Notes: a model not told the origin generated them from the sequence alone. A DNA stretch of 64,000 bases from Cryptomeria japonica (GCF_030272615.1 NC_081406.1:480534900-480598899), one strand, 5' to 3'; counted from the stretch's first letter, positions 22,806-34,467 are shown. Numbers and translations are program-made.

Positions 22806-24317
22806 TGATGCAGAGCCCTACCCACACACCTAAGGACAATCTCAAACAAGGTTAGACTGATGACCCCCAACTGATCACAAGGGTCCTACAAGGAACGAAT
22901 CCAAACCTTGGATTAAACTACATACAAGTTCACTAGGTTTGGGCCTACTCAAGATGAGTAGATGCCTAAATACCTACCCTGAACCATACCATGACACCCT
23001 GCTCCTAAGGGCTTAGGATTTGGTTCATTTATTTCCATTAGAAACTAGTCCAAGAATTGGTTTTGGGATTAGGCTCCAGTTTCTTATACTTCCTTTAGAA
23101 ACCTACCTGCTATGCTTGTAGCCCTATTTGGCGACAAAATGGATCTTAACTCCAAAATGTTCCACATGGCCATACACAAAAATTACCATTTCAAACACCC
23201 TTTTAGAAGTTGTACTAATCCCCAAAATGGTTTGACCAGGTCTTCAATTACAGGGTCTGATCCCTTTAGAGGCCAAGAGACCAAATAGGGGCAATTAGGC
23301 CTATTTTCCAAATCAACTACCAATCAATGAAACCAAATAGGAAAAAAAACTCTATGGGAATGTGGGGGATGCTGCGTAACCTCCATTTCCAAGGTTGAAT
23401 TCCTAGAATCCATAGTTATGACATTTTATGATGACTGTCCTAAATCTTGTCCTAGGTAGTCACATAGAGATGCCTACCTATTTTTGCTCCTTTCTCCACA
23501 CAACCAAGTTTCCCCTGAAAAAAACCATGAAAAACCTAAATTATAGAGGCTTATCCTACATCCCTCCAAAGGAAGAGTCTTTCAGTGGACTAGAATGCAA
23601 GATAAGGCCATGTTTATCCAAAACCCTCTCCAAACCCTCAATTTCCAGATTACAGTCAAAAGAATGGAGGGTTATCACTACTCAGGAACAATTAGGACCT
23701 CAAACCACCACCAAAAAAATATATTTCACCCCTATATCTACTCCATGGATGGTGTGATTCAAATCAATCCGTACAGGCACATGCAACTCCCGCAAACTCA
23801 GAATTTCTGGGAAAACTGCAGTATTTAGTGTTTTATTGTTTCACAAACTCCAATCACTATAGTAGCAGCCATGGGAATAGTTTCCACAAGGATTATACAA
23901 CTATCCAATAGTTTCTAACTGAATTTGGAGTAGGTTGGAGCCATTGAAAGGCTTCCCCCAACCACATTTTAAAAAGTTGCACTTTTGCACTCAAAAGTTG
24001 CATTTTACAAAAGTTGCAATTTTGCAATTTTGCACAAAATGTTGTCATACTTTCTAAGTTTGGAATCCACACACATTAATCAACCAAACACTCCTAAGAC
24101 ATTTCTAAACCCTATCAAACACAAAACTAAACCATCTACTACCCCTATTGACCACATTGTCCAAATTGGCTTATCAAAATGCCTAATTGAGGGCATGGGC
24201 TTACATGGTGGGGGTTTACTGCATACATGAAACACAAGACACACTAAGAAACTCTAATGATCCTAATATTCATCCTTAGGGTCATTATTTGAGTGTTGAT
24301 GAGGTGCCCCTACACCA
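22806..24317 (-). mobile_element. Chromovirus LTR_B (complete)
   Basis: A 1512-bp LTR from TGGTGTAGGGGCACC at plus 24317 to ..GCATCA at 22806, next to the primer site. It is shared by unit C (as 3' LTR) and unit B (as 5' LTR). TTGCA-rich repeats lie at 23975-24040. I did not find a convincing TATA box by eye. Confidence 0.85.
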
Positions 24318-24690
24318 TACTCCTTAGGAGAAGAGATCTCAAGCCCACTTGAGATCAAAGTTTGTAAATTTGCACCAAGGTTGAAAATTTGGTCATTTGT
24401 CATCCAAACTGCCTCAGAGTCTAGTTTTTCCTACCAAGCCAGCAAGTAGTCAATATACTCCTTGTTCCTTGTCTTCATTGTGACTCTAGTGTCTAACACT
24501 TTTATCAACTTAGGTGATTCATGCCTTGGAATGTCATTGTCTGTTGCAACCTGCATTGGTTCCTCCCCTTCATTGTCACTACCTTTAAAAAGTGTAGGAT
24601 CACAAACATTAAAAATGGGTGATAATCCAAGATTGGGAGTGAGTTGGATTTTATAGGCATTTTGTCCACATTTCTTCAATATCTGACATG
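24318..24690 (-). pseudogene. Chromovirus unit C: integrase C-terminus and chromodomain
   Basis: Reads NAYKIQLTPNLGLSPIFNV, then KVLDTRVTMKTRNKEYIDYL and LAW, a stop, and DKLDSEAVW: a chromodomain core with the aromatic and acidic positions recognisable. As in unit B the frame crosses into the LTR (SSPKEYGVGAPHQ) and ends about 50 bases inside it. Confidence 0.75.
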
Positions 24691-25560
24691 GTCCAATCTT
24701 CCTCTACATGAGCTTGGTGTATTTGTCTTTTGTCAGTCTCTCCTTCTTCAAATGTACCCATACCAAATCCCCAACGTCAAACTATACGTCTCTCTTTTTC
24801 TTATCAGCATAAGCCTTATACTTCATTGTAGACTGTTGGAGATGAGACTTCACTTGGTCATGCACCTCCTTGATGGCTGATGCAAAATCTTCACCATCTG
24901 AACTAATGGGTTCTTCCTTGGGTAAATCCCTTAACTCCAATACTCCCCTTGGGTGGATGCCATATACAATCTAGAAAGGAGGCTTCCCTGTGCTCCTATT
25001 GATAGTATCATTGTAAGAGAACTCTGTCTATGATAGTATACTATCCCATTTTTCTCCATGTTGCCTTGTCAAACACCTTAATAGGTTTCCCAATGACCTA
25101 CTGACAACTTCAGTCTTCCCATTCATTTGAGGATGGTAGGCTAATGAGAAAGCTAGGTTAGTTCCCAACTTCTTCCAAAGGGTCCTCCAAAATTGACCTA
25201 TGAACTTCACATCTCTGTCTGAAACAATGTTTAAGGAAAATCCATTTATCAAGACCATTTCTTTGAAGAATAGGTCTGCAACATATGATCCATCACAAGA
25301 AGTCTTACATGGCAGGAAATGAGCGATTTTACTAAACTTGTCCACCACTACAAAGACACTATCAAATCTCCTCCTTGTCCTAGGCAGAGCCAACAAAACT
25401 TGCATTTGTGGCCTACCCCTTAGCTTTCTGACATATTACACATGTTTCCACAAATTTTCTTACATTTGTCTGTAATTTAAGCCAGTAAAAATGTCACTTC
25501 ACAAGGTCTAGGGTCTTGTCAAGGCCAAAATGACCTGCCTTAGCTCCACAATGCTTCTCC
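24691..25560 (-). pseudogene. Chromovirus unit C: integrase with deletion
   Basis: Zinc region partly visible (GHFGLDKTLDLVK). The core reads ALPRTRRRFDSVFVVVDKFS, NIVSDRDVKFIGQFW and AYHPQMNGKTEVVSRSL, with the second Asp and the Glu in place. About 70 bases present in unit B (19210-19285) are missing at about 25400, removing the stretch with the first catalytic Asp. Inactive for that reason alone. Confidence 0.8.
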
Positions 25561-25599
25561 CTAATGATATTCAACCTCATGGAACACTTAGGAATACAC

Positions 25600-26262
25600 A
25601 ATTGTACTCCTTTGAACAACAATCCATCTTGTATAAAAATTTGAGAAAACTCAATATTATACCTCTCATGAAAGGTTTCACATACCTTTTTATATCTCTC
25701 TAAAGTCTTCATCAACATCATACATACTCTTCAAGGAATCAATACCAACACTCTCCATCTTGATTTGGTTGACAGTTAAGACCCTCATTCTCAAAGCATC
25801 TGCAACTTTGTTCTTAACCCCCTTCTTGTGTTTGAGGGTGAAGGTGAAGGCTTGTAGGGTCTCTACCCACTTCATGTGGTGGTGGATTAGCTTCTCTTGG
25901 CTATTTATGAAACTGAGTGCCTAATTATCAATAAAAACTATGAACTCCTTAGGAAATAAATAGTGCCTTCACTTCTTCAAAGGTTGTACTAGAGCATACA
26001 TCTCCAATTCATAGGATGTGTATCTCTTCTTGGCATCATTTAGCTTTTCACTGAAAAATTCAATAGGCCTTCCTTCCTGACTAAGCACTTCCCCAATAGC
26101 CATATGGTTTGCATCACATTCCACCTGAAATATCTTGTTGAATTCTGGTAAGGCTAGGATTGGTTGTTCTGCAATCTTCATCTTCAATGTTTCAAATGAA
26201 TCATCTGCCTCTTTAGTAATACTAAACCTACACTTTTGTCCTCCCTTTATGGTGTCAAGCAT
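25600..26262 (-). pseudogene. Chromovirus unit C: RNase H
   Basis: Reads ILALPEFNKIFQVECDANHM, LSQEGRPIEFFSEKLNDAKK, YTSYELEMYALVQ, then after a stop FIVFIDN and KWVETLQAFTFTLKHKKGVK. ECDAN marks the first catalytic Asp. Stops near 25923 and 25970. Confidence 0.75.
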
Positions 26263-26319
26263 GGGTGCACAAACATAACTAAATCCTCTTATGAACTTCC
26301 TAAAAATTTGCTAAACCAT

Positions 26320-27300
26320 GGAAGCTCCTGACATCATTCATAGTCTTAGGTGTTCGCCAAGATAGTATAGCACTAACCTTCTCTTGGTCCATTTCCACTC
26401 ACCTTGTGAGATTACAAAACCCAATTAGATGATCTCCTCCTGCATGAACAAACACTTATCCAAATTGATCATTAGTTTCTCTTCACGTAACCTCTTGAGA
26501 ACTATATCTATGTGTTTGAGGTGTTCTTCCCTTGTGTGACTAAAGATCAAGATATCATCTAGGTATACTATGACAAATTTTCCTATGAATTCCACCAAGA
26601 CTTCATTCATCAACCTCATAAAGGTACTAGGGGTATTGGACAACCCAAATGGCATGACTCTCCACTCATATAACCCCTCATTAGTTTTAAAAGTTGTTTT
26701 CCATTGTTCCTCTGGCCTTATTCTAATCTGATGGTATCCACTTTTTAGATCCATTATGGTGAAATACTTAACACTCCCCAAGCAGTCAAGGAAATCCTCT
26801 ATCCTAGGGATTGGGAACCTATACCTTATAGTTATCTTGTTGATGGCCCTTGAGTTTGTACAAAGCCTCCAATTGCCTTATTTCTTGGGTGCAAGGACAA
26901 GAGGTACTACACATGGGCTTAAGATCTTGCCAATCAGTCTCGAATTAAGCAACTCTTCAATTTGCCTTTACATTTCTGCATTCTGGTCTGGAGTGAGCTT
27001 GTAGGCTGCTTTGTTTGGGAGAGTAGATCGAGGGATCAGATCTATGTAATGACTGATGTCTCTCACCAGTGGTAGGGATCTTGGCATTCCATCTGAGATG
27101 ATGCCTTTATGCTTATCAAGAAACTATCTGACTACAGGGTCTATGAGCTTCTATCCTCCTTCTTTCTCTTCTGCAAACTGCACTCTCCTTGTCACCTTGG
27201 GGATAGGCATGAGGGCATAGCAAACTGCACCTTTCTCTACAATCTTCTTCATGGACTATTTTCCTTCTACCATCAGCACCTTGGCATCCTTCCCTTTTGA
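26320..27300 (-). pseudogene. Chromovirus unit C: reverse transcriptase, best preserved
   Basis: A 118-codon uninterrupted stretch at 26425-26781 holds [40 protein letters not shown] and [18 protein letters not shown]. The two Asp blocks ([14 protein letters not shown]) are intact. Upstream, 26785-27300 carries the N-terminal fingers with stops and a frameshift near 26950. This is the only array copy with the central RT motifs unbroken. Confidence 0.85.
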
Positions 27301-27744
27301 TTCCATATCTTCCTCTATTAGAGGTAAGAGTTCTATCACCTTCCCATCCTTGGTGATTGATTAGGTGTTTCTCAACCAATCATGATGAGCTTTCAAGTCA
27401 TACTACCATGGTCTCCCAAACAAGAGATGGCATGCATCCATCTTGGCTATATCAAATAGCAATCTATCCTTGTATGATCCAATCTGAAACTCCACCCAAG
27501 CCTACTCTTCTACCTCTTCTTACTGACCTTGGGTGAGCCATGAGATGTTGTAGGGGTAAGGATGAGGCAGCTTTCTAAGTTTAAGCTTTTCTGCCATTTC
27601 AAGTGATACAAAATTTTTAGTGGATCCAGAATCTATCAAGACCTTGTATACCTTTCCTCCTACCTTGCAAGTGATTTTGAAAAGAGATTTCCTTTGTGTA
27701 GGATCCTTGTTAGGTACCTTCATGGTGGTTACTGTTCTCCTCAT
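27301..27744 (-). pseudogene. Chromovirus unit C: protease
   Basis: Reads VYKVLIDSGSTKNFVSLEMA with an intact D-S-G, then KLKLRKLPHPYPYNISWL. The C-terminal part (DKLLFDIAKMDACHLLF) is in the 27400-27520 stretch with stops. Compared with A and B, about 45 bases near 27744 are missing between the gag tail and the protease. Confidence 0.75.
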
Positions 27745-28940
27745 CTATCAGGATAATTAACACTTTTATAAGTGTTTTCACTTGCCACACTTTGACAATT
27801 AGATTCCTCAACCAAATTGCTTCTCCTTTCTCCCATGGAGCTAGAAGCCTTCTCCGGACACCTATTGGCCATGTGCCCTTCTTGGTTGCAATTATAGCAC
27901 CTAGGAGTTCCTCTTCCTTGGGATCTTCCTCTAGAGGGTGGTCTTCTACCCCTAAAGTTCCCTCTTGGATTTTAGCCCCCTCCTTGGTTGTAACTGCTCT
28001 CTCCTCTATTGCCTTCTTGGTTAGAGTCACCCTGGCATCCAAAACCATTTCCTCTACCTTTGAAAGGGCCTCTTCCCCCTCTTTTTTGTCTCCCTTTACC
28101 TCTACCATTTTTTTCCTTCCTTCTCTTCATTTTCTCCTCCACCTTGAGTGCCAATTGAAAGCACTTTTGGACTATCTCCGGTTTGTGGAGATTCAAATCT
28201 TCTTGGATTGTAAATCTCAACCCATTGAGATATCTAGCCACCTTATCACCTTCACTTTCTTTCACCTTGGTTCTCACACACAACTTCATGAACTCCTCTA
28301 TATAGGAACTCATGTCCATCTCCTTCTTCTTCAATTTATGTCTCCTCCTATGCAACTAGACATTGTAGTCCATTGGGACATAGGCTTCTTTCACAAAAGA
28401 CATCATCTTCTTCCATGTAGCCACTCTTCTCTTTCCTTCTTTCACCCTCTCATCTTGGATTATATTCTACCAGGTTAGTGCAGCCCCTTTCATTTTGGAT
28501 TGGGCCATCTTCACCCTCTGGTGCTCTGGTATGTCTTCAATTTCAAAAAAATTATCCAAGGAGTCTATCCACTCCATCACTGTATCAGGCTCCATCTTTC
28601 CTCTAAATACTGCCAGTTCCATGTGCACATCCATTTTTATTCTCTCCATGGACTTGAGGACACTCATCAGGGGTCTCTAGTCTGCGGGAACCTCTAGCTC
28701 TTCCTTCCTAGGGATCTCTTCTTTATCCCCTTCTTCTCCAGAGTCTCTCTCTCCCCTCTGCACTCTATCCTTCAATAGGTCCATCTCATTTCTCAAGGCC
28801 CAATTCTCAGCCCTGATTTCTCTTCTCTCTACCATCTATTTCTTCACTAGGACATTCAACTCAACATTGGTCATTCTTGAAGGTACATCTTGGGATCCCT
28901 CTTCTTCTGCCTTCTTGTCTTCTCCTTCTATCCAAAGAAC
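27745..28940 (-). pseudogene. Chromovirus unit C: gag with CCHC knuckle
   Basis: Core reads GKMEPDTVMEWIDSLDNFFE, EHQRVKMAQSKMKGAALTW, SYIEEFMKLCVRTKVKESEG and ARYLNGLRFTIQEDLNLHK. The knuckle CYNCNQEGHMANRC near 27870-27900 is canonical. A Gln/Gly/Arg-rich segment lies between. The start Met used by unit B is not evident here, and TAG stops interrupt the frame near 28466 and 28678. Confidence 0.8.
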
Positions 28941-28948
28941 ACTCCTAT

Positions 28949-28960
28949 GATCTGATACAA
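28949..28960 (-). other. Primer-binding site of chromovirus unit C
   Basis: TTGTATCAGATC on the minus strand, two bases inside LTR_C. It differs from the initiator-Met-type TGGTATCAGAGC at two positions. Confidence 0.55.
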
Positions 28961-28962
28961 CT

Positions 28963-30476
28963 TGATGCAGAGCCCTACCCACACACCTAAGGACAAGCCC
29001 AAACAAGGTTAGACTTATGACCCCCAGATGATCACATGGGTCCTGCAAGGAAGGACTCCACACCTTGGATGAAAGTACACACAAGTTTACTAGGCTTGGG
29101 TCTACTCAAGATGAGTAGATGCATCAATACCTACCCTACACCATCCCATGACACCCTGCTCCTAAGGGCTTAGGATTTGGTTCATTTATGGTCATTAGAA
29201 ACTATTCCAAGCATTGGTTTTGGGATTAGGCTCAATTTCCTTATACTTTCTTTAGAAACCTACCCCCTAGGCTTGTAGCCCTATTTGGCGATAAAATGGA
29301 TCCTAAATCCAAAATTTTCCACATGCCCATACAAAAAAATTACCATTTCAAACACCCTTTTGGAATTTGTACTATTCCCCAAAATGGTTTGACCAGGTCT
29401 ATAATTACAAGGTATGATCCCTTTAGAGGCTAAGAGACCTAATAGGGGCAATTAGGCCTATTTTCCAAAGAAACTACCAATCAATGAAACCAAACTAGAA
29501 AACCAACTCTATGGGCATGTGAAGGATGGTGTGTAACCTCCAATTCCATTTTTGCATGCCTAGATTCCACCGCTATGACATTTTATGATGATTGTCCTAA
29601 ATCTTGTCCTAGGTAGTCACATAGAGATGCCTACCTAATTTTGCTCCTTTCTCCACACAACCAATTTTCCCTTACAAAAAAAAATGAAAAACATAAATTA
29701 TAGAGGCTTATCCTGCATCCCTCCAAAGGAAAATTCTTCTAGTGGACTATAATGCAAGATAAGGCAATGTTTATCCAAAAACCCTCTCCAAAACCTCAAT
29801 TTTCGGGTTGCAGTCAGAAGAATGGAGGGTTCTCACTATTCTGGAATAATTAGGACCTTAGACCACAACCAAAATAATTATATTCCACCCCTCTATCTAC
29901 TCCATGGATGGTGTGATTCAAATCAATCTGTACAGGCACGTGCAACTCCTGCAAACTCAAAATTTCTGGGAAAACTATAATATTTAGTATTTTATTTCTT
30001 CACAAACTCCAATCACAATAGCAGAAACCTTGGGAATCATGTAAAAAAGTCTTATAAAACTCTCCAACAATTTCCAACCAAATTTATAGTATGTTGGAGC
30101 TATTGAAAGGCTTCCCCCAACCGCATTTCAAAAAGTTGCACTTTTGCACTCAAAAGTTGCATTTTACAAAAGTTGCAGTTTTGCAATTTTGCAAAAAATG
30201 TTGTCATACTTTCTAAGGTTTGAATCCACACACATGGATCAAGTGAACACTCCTAAAACATTTCTAAAACCTATCAAACACAAAAATAAACCATCTACTA
30301 CCCCTATTGACCACATTGTCCCAATTTGCTTACCAAAATGCCTAATTGATGACATGGGCTTACATGGTGGGTGTTTATTGCATAAATGAAACACAAGACA
30401 CACTAAGACACTGTAATGTTCCTATTCTTCATCCTTAGGGTCATGATTTGAGTGTTTATGAGGTTCCCCTACAACA
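28963..30476 (-). mobile_element. Chromovirus LTR_C (complete)
   Basis: A 1514-bp LTR, TGTTGTAGGGGAACC at plus 30476 to ..GCATCA at 28963. It is the 5' LTR of unit C. The sequence beyond its outer edge (30477 on) does not match the internal 3' end that borders LTR_A and LTR_B, so the array either ends here or continues as a different relative. Confidence 0.8.
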
Positions 30477-30498
30477 CTTGTCCTCCTTGAGGACAAGT
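30476..30498. repeat. Perfect inverted repeat at the outer edge of LTR_C
   Basis: ACTTGTCCTC, a 3-base spacer, then GAGGACAAGT: ten-base arms without mismatch, placed exactly at the LTR border. Confidence 0.7.
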
Positions 30499-30545
30499 AG
30501 TGTTTCATTTTCACAATCCCTTCCTCTCCTCCCAATTACAATTTA

Positions 30546-30690
30546 ATCCTCACCTCTTTTCTTCTAATCCTTGAATTAATTAATTCCCCTTTTTCATCCC
30601 CTTATTTGAATTTTATTAATTCAAATATTCCATTTGGGTCACATGTAATTCCCACCAAAGCATTAACTAACATGAAAAATAGAGATAACA
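30546..30690 (+). mobile_element. Tat LTR fragment
   Basis: The run tcttctaatccttgaattaa followed by ttaattcccc.. and ..aatattccatttgggtcacatg parallels T2 LTR 14312-14400. It is a short U3 fragment with no ends, left between the array and the AT-rich region. Confidence 0.5.
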
Positions 30691-33609
30691 ATTTTTTTTT
30701 AAACATTACATAAGATAATACAACATATATAATCAACCATTCATATGAATTTAACACAACATACAATTACACATCATAGACATAATACACAAACCATGAT
30801 ATGAAAGAAGAAATAAAACACATTATAACATCTACCTTCCCTAAGGTATCTCAACGCCAGTACTTAAGCTAAGCACTAAACAATTTGTAACCAGTACCAT
30901 TCATTCCTAACATGATATCATATAAATTTCCATTAACCAAAAGAAACCTAAACATACTATCCATCTATCTCTACATGCATACACATAGGATCCATTACTT
31001 AACATAGATTAATTACATCCATAAATGAATATTCTAATCATCCCATTAAGTTCATTTTAAAGTACCAATACCAAATGTTCCTATACCCAACCAATCATCT
31101 CCTTTAACTTCAATGAAAATTTCAATACCAAGTACCACATTATTAATCATAGCAATATTAACTAATTACGTCTTCTAAATACAAGGTACACATCCATATT
31201 TCAATATAAATATTTCCAATCAATTAATCATTCTCAAGATAAACATGATAGACCATTTTCCCTAATAAATCTACTAGATACAAGAGTACAATGCCTTTTA
31301 CAACAATGAACATAGCTCTCAAATATAATTACATATACATGACTAATGAATCATGAACAATAAGCTACTACAAATATCCACCCATGAGCTGAAGAGATAA
31401 GAGATCCACAACCACGTAAGGCATCCAAGAAAGCATCTACTGAAGAACATCCCAATGGAAGAAAGGCACCAACCACCCGACCATGTGAAAACAAAGGAAC
31501 CACCCCCCATGCTATGAGATGACACAAGATACCACACACACTCTAGATCTAAGCTGACACTTATCAAACAAAGAAGAAAACAACTCCAACACAACCAAAG
31601 AAAACATACCAAACAACCAAGAAATATCCAGGGCTGACTCATCAACCAGGCATAAGGAATTAGGATCAACATGTAGGAAAAGAGTGTCATCAAATGCTAC
31701 CACGTAGGATACACATGCGGAACCATCACAACCTTTAATAAACTCAAGGGAGTTCAGTTTACCCAGTTACCAAATCTTCCAACTCATTCTAGTTTCCCAA
31801 TCCATGAGATGGGTATCACAAACACATTTATTATCTTTCCTATATGAGTTACTCTACCCAACCCACCTAGTATTAATTATAATGTTATCACTTACCAATT
31901 ACAATGGAAAACCTCCAATGAGCTATCCAAATAGTCTAGACCCCAACTCTATTACTCAAGAATCCTAGTGGTCTATTCCTCATGACTTCGATAGACTCAT
32001 GGAAGCCCACTCCCCGTACTCAAACAAAAAGGCTCACAAACACAAAATCTGGCTAACCAAGATAGAACATCATAAATGCACAAGAACCAGTAATGTATAT
32101 CACATAGATCACATAGAGCACACAACATCATAGAGAAAAGAATCCATAGCAAGGTATCACTCCACTTGCAACAATACAAGTGATCAAATAATGCATCAAA
32201 TCTTACTCCGAACATCCAAGAGTATTAGAAAACACAACACAGCCTCTCGACAGACCCCTGAAAATAACTGACAATCGGAAAAACATAAACTGAACTCATA
32301 AAAATCTAGGAAAAGACTCAAAACAACGGAAAATGCCAAAACAACGCTTTTACCTCATGGTTTAGCACTTTTACAAACTTCTACAATGCTTTTGACATAT
32401 AGAATAGCGCATACGATAAGTAAGACAAGGCTTATGCAACACAAATTAGCGCATTTACGCTAATACAATGCATGTGATGATTTTGACAACACTTTTGACT
32501 GGTAAAACAACGCATATGCTAAATAGAATAGCGCAAATACTTAATAGTTTAGCATATTCGTTATTTTAGCACAAATGCCTACATACACAGACGCAAATAA
32601 TAATTTTACAAAAGTAAAATAAAATCACAGAAACAATATAAGGTTCCGAAAATATACCCAATAGGAACACAATCACAAAACAAACCTAAAGAGCCAAGTA
32701 TCAAACTCAAATAGCAAACATATAAGGCTCAATCAAGGTTCTGAGAAAACAACTCCCAACATTACCTGGACATGAAAACTCATAGACAAATAAACAAGAA
32801 CTCCCGACTTCTATCACACAATATAGAGGCTGAAAAACAAGGACCAAACCTTTAATCTTAAGCAAGAATCAACATACAGGGAGCCAACAACTCACAGACA
32901 ACATTCACAGTGTCGGCCATTCACAGCTACACACAACACAATACAAATTTCCCCAATCTAATATAGTTTCAACTATAATATAAAAAATGCAAATATTATA
33001 AGTCAAACTTGAAACTATACAAAACTATATAATTATTTCCCCAAAACTCCCAAGAAAGCATGACACAGACAATCTTTTCAAAACTAAATATGTAAGATAA
33101 AGAATCCACCAACCTGGTAAATGTTGAATGAAAAATTGAGAGAGAATGTTGAAATCCAAACAAGCCTGAGAAATCCAACTCCAGAAAGTGCAATTGAGAA
33201 GCCAACCAACCCTGCGAAATCACAAGAGAGCAAGTAAATAGAAAATCAAAAGCAAAACCATAGAATATGTCGGCCCATAAAAATAATAGACAAAATAATA
33301 TTCCCTACGAACCCAAATTAAACTCCAAGGTAAATAAGAATAAAATAATAGTTAATTTACTTATCCAACAATTCAACCAATTACGCTAAAGGGTAGGTAA
33401 AATAATATTTAATCAACCCAAGAGGTAAATATTAAATCAATCAATAAAATAATACCCATGGGCATAATTAACTATAAAGCCCAATAAATAAATATAATAA
33501 ACCAAAGGCTATAAATAAATTAAAGCCACAATAAAATATAATCAGAGGCTATTTAATTAATTAAATATCAAAGCCTTATTTATTACAAAATAATATTAAT
33601 AATAATATC
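30691..33609 (-). mobile_element. AT-rich, LTR-like sequence E (proximal part), no gene
   Basis: About 2.9 kb with no credible coding region; hydrophobic open frames on the minus strand at 31343-31703 show no domain and overlap in several frames. With 49445-50310 it forms one segment once the LINE is removed. The distal end has a TG start after a polypurine tract, so the whole looks like an unusually long LTR (about 3.8 kb) on the minus strand. Its other end is not defined; near 30690 is a guess. Confidence 0.4.
32340..32590. repeat. Interspersed TAGCGCAWA-type short repeats
   Basis: Variants of AGCGCA/ACGCAT recur every 20-40 bases: 32345 aacgcttt, 32405 tagcgcatacg, 32447 ttagcgcatttacgc, 32507 aacgcatatgc, 32528 tagcgcaaata, 32581 acgcaaata. 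On the minus strand GCGCTATTCTAT appears twice. CpG-rich by the standard of the surroundings. Confidence 0.5.
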
Positions 33610-33627
33610 AATAATAATTCCAAAAGT
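33610..33627. repeat. LINE target site duplication, left copy
   Basis: AATAATAATTCCAAAAGT, identical over 18 bases to 49427-49444. Confidence 0.9.
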
Positions 33628-33891
33628 GGCGAATGGGAAAGGGAGCACCGTGACAGCCCTTGTTTCCAAGGACAACACACAGACAAAGATCTGCTCCAAA
33701 CATTGCTCATCGACAAGGGAGAGAAAGACTCTGGGTGGGTGACCAGACAGTCAAACCTGGTGACTGGTTGATTTACTGCTACTCCTCATTCAGGAAAATT
33801 CAAAAGGTCCTACTCAGAATTACGCCAGGAGCTCCTCCAATTTGAAAGGGAACATGCAGGAACTCTCACACCGAAGTGGCAACTACTAAAC

Positions 33892-34035
33892 CCTAGATCT
33901 ACCCTAGCTGGTGATGTCTATAGTAGGCAGCCATTAAATCCTAGATCTACCCTAGCTAGTGATGTCTATAGCAGGAAGCCATTAAACCCTAGATCTGTCC
34001 TAGCTAGTAACCTTTGTAGTAGGGAACCAATTACA
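33892..34035 (+). repeat. Three 48-bp tandem repeats in the LINE 5' UTR
   Basis: Units begin CCTAGATCT at 33892, 33940 and 33988, each followed by (A/G)(C/T)CCTAGCT(A/G)GT and a TATAG(T/C)AGG segment. The third is the most diverged. 33628-34467 otherwise holds no gene. Confidence 0.75.
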
Positions 34036-34467
34036 ACACAGTGTCATTCATACCAGGGGTAGTGATCAAACTGGGTGGATTGGTATCAGTCAACAAATAT
34101 AGCATTTTGATCAATGGGCCACCTCAGACCAGATAACTACATACCAGGGGCAGTATTGTTCAAATCAGCCACGCAGGGCCTCCACAGCATTTGCAAATAG
34201 CCTTGCCTATCCGATGATTGATCTACAACTGATTAGTGAAGACACTGTCATTTGGTTTGGAGATCGGCATTTAGGAGGAGGTTTTCAGACTGTAAGTAGC
34301 AGATAACTTTGTCATACTCAGACTTGTTTGTGATAGCAGCGAAGGATGACACCTGCCAATCATCTTGAGGTTCATTGTTAGTAAAAGTTTGCTTGCATTG
34401 TCATCACTACAATTGGGGTAACATCAAATCAACATAATATAGTGATCGGATAATACAGTGATTGGAC

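Larger units (their letters stand above)
14646..30476 (-). mobile_element. Tandem array of a chromodomain Ty3/gypsy (chromovirus) family with shared LTRs
   Basis: Three internal regions and three LTRs of one family lie head to tail on the minus strand: partial A, LTR_A, B (4668 bp), LTR_B, C (4645 bp), LTR_C. Each junction holds one LTR serving as 3' LTR of one unit and 5' LTR of the next. The order within B and C is gag, CCHC knuckle, protease, RT, RNase H, integrase, chromodomain. This arrangement points to unequal recombination between LTRs rather than separate insertions. All units carry stops, frameshifts or deletions. Confidence 0.85.

Noticed and set aside
27792-28478. A 228-codon plus-strand open frame
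   Set aside because: It is antisense to chromovirus gag, has a Ser/Leu/Phe-rich composition typical of a shadow frame, and the equivalent strand in unit B (21509-22003) is similar only because the sense side is conserved.
31343-31703. Hydrophobic minus-strand frames that look like membrane proteins
   Set aside because: Three overlapping frames are open at once in a Trp/Cys/Ser-rich stretch; no homologous reading or context supports a gene.
33640-33660. LTR start TGTCACGGTGC on the minus strand
   Set aside because: It lies inside the LINE, 17-26 bases after the exact target duplication, with no polypurine tract or primer site beside it.
34462-34467. TTG as start codon of LINE ORF1
   Set aside because: An ATG in good context lies two codons later at 34468.
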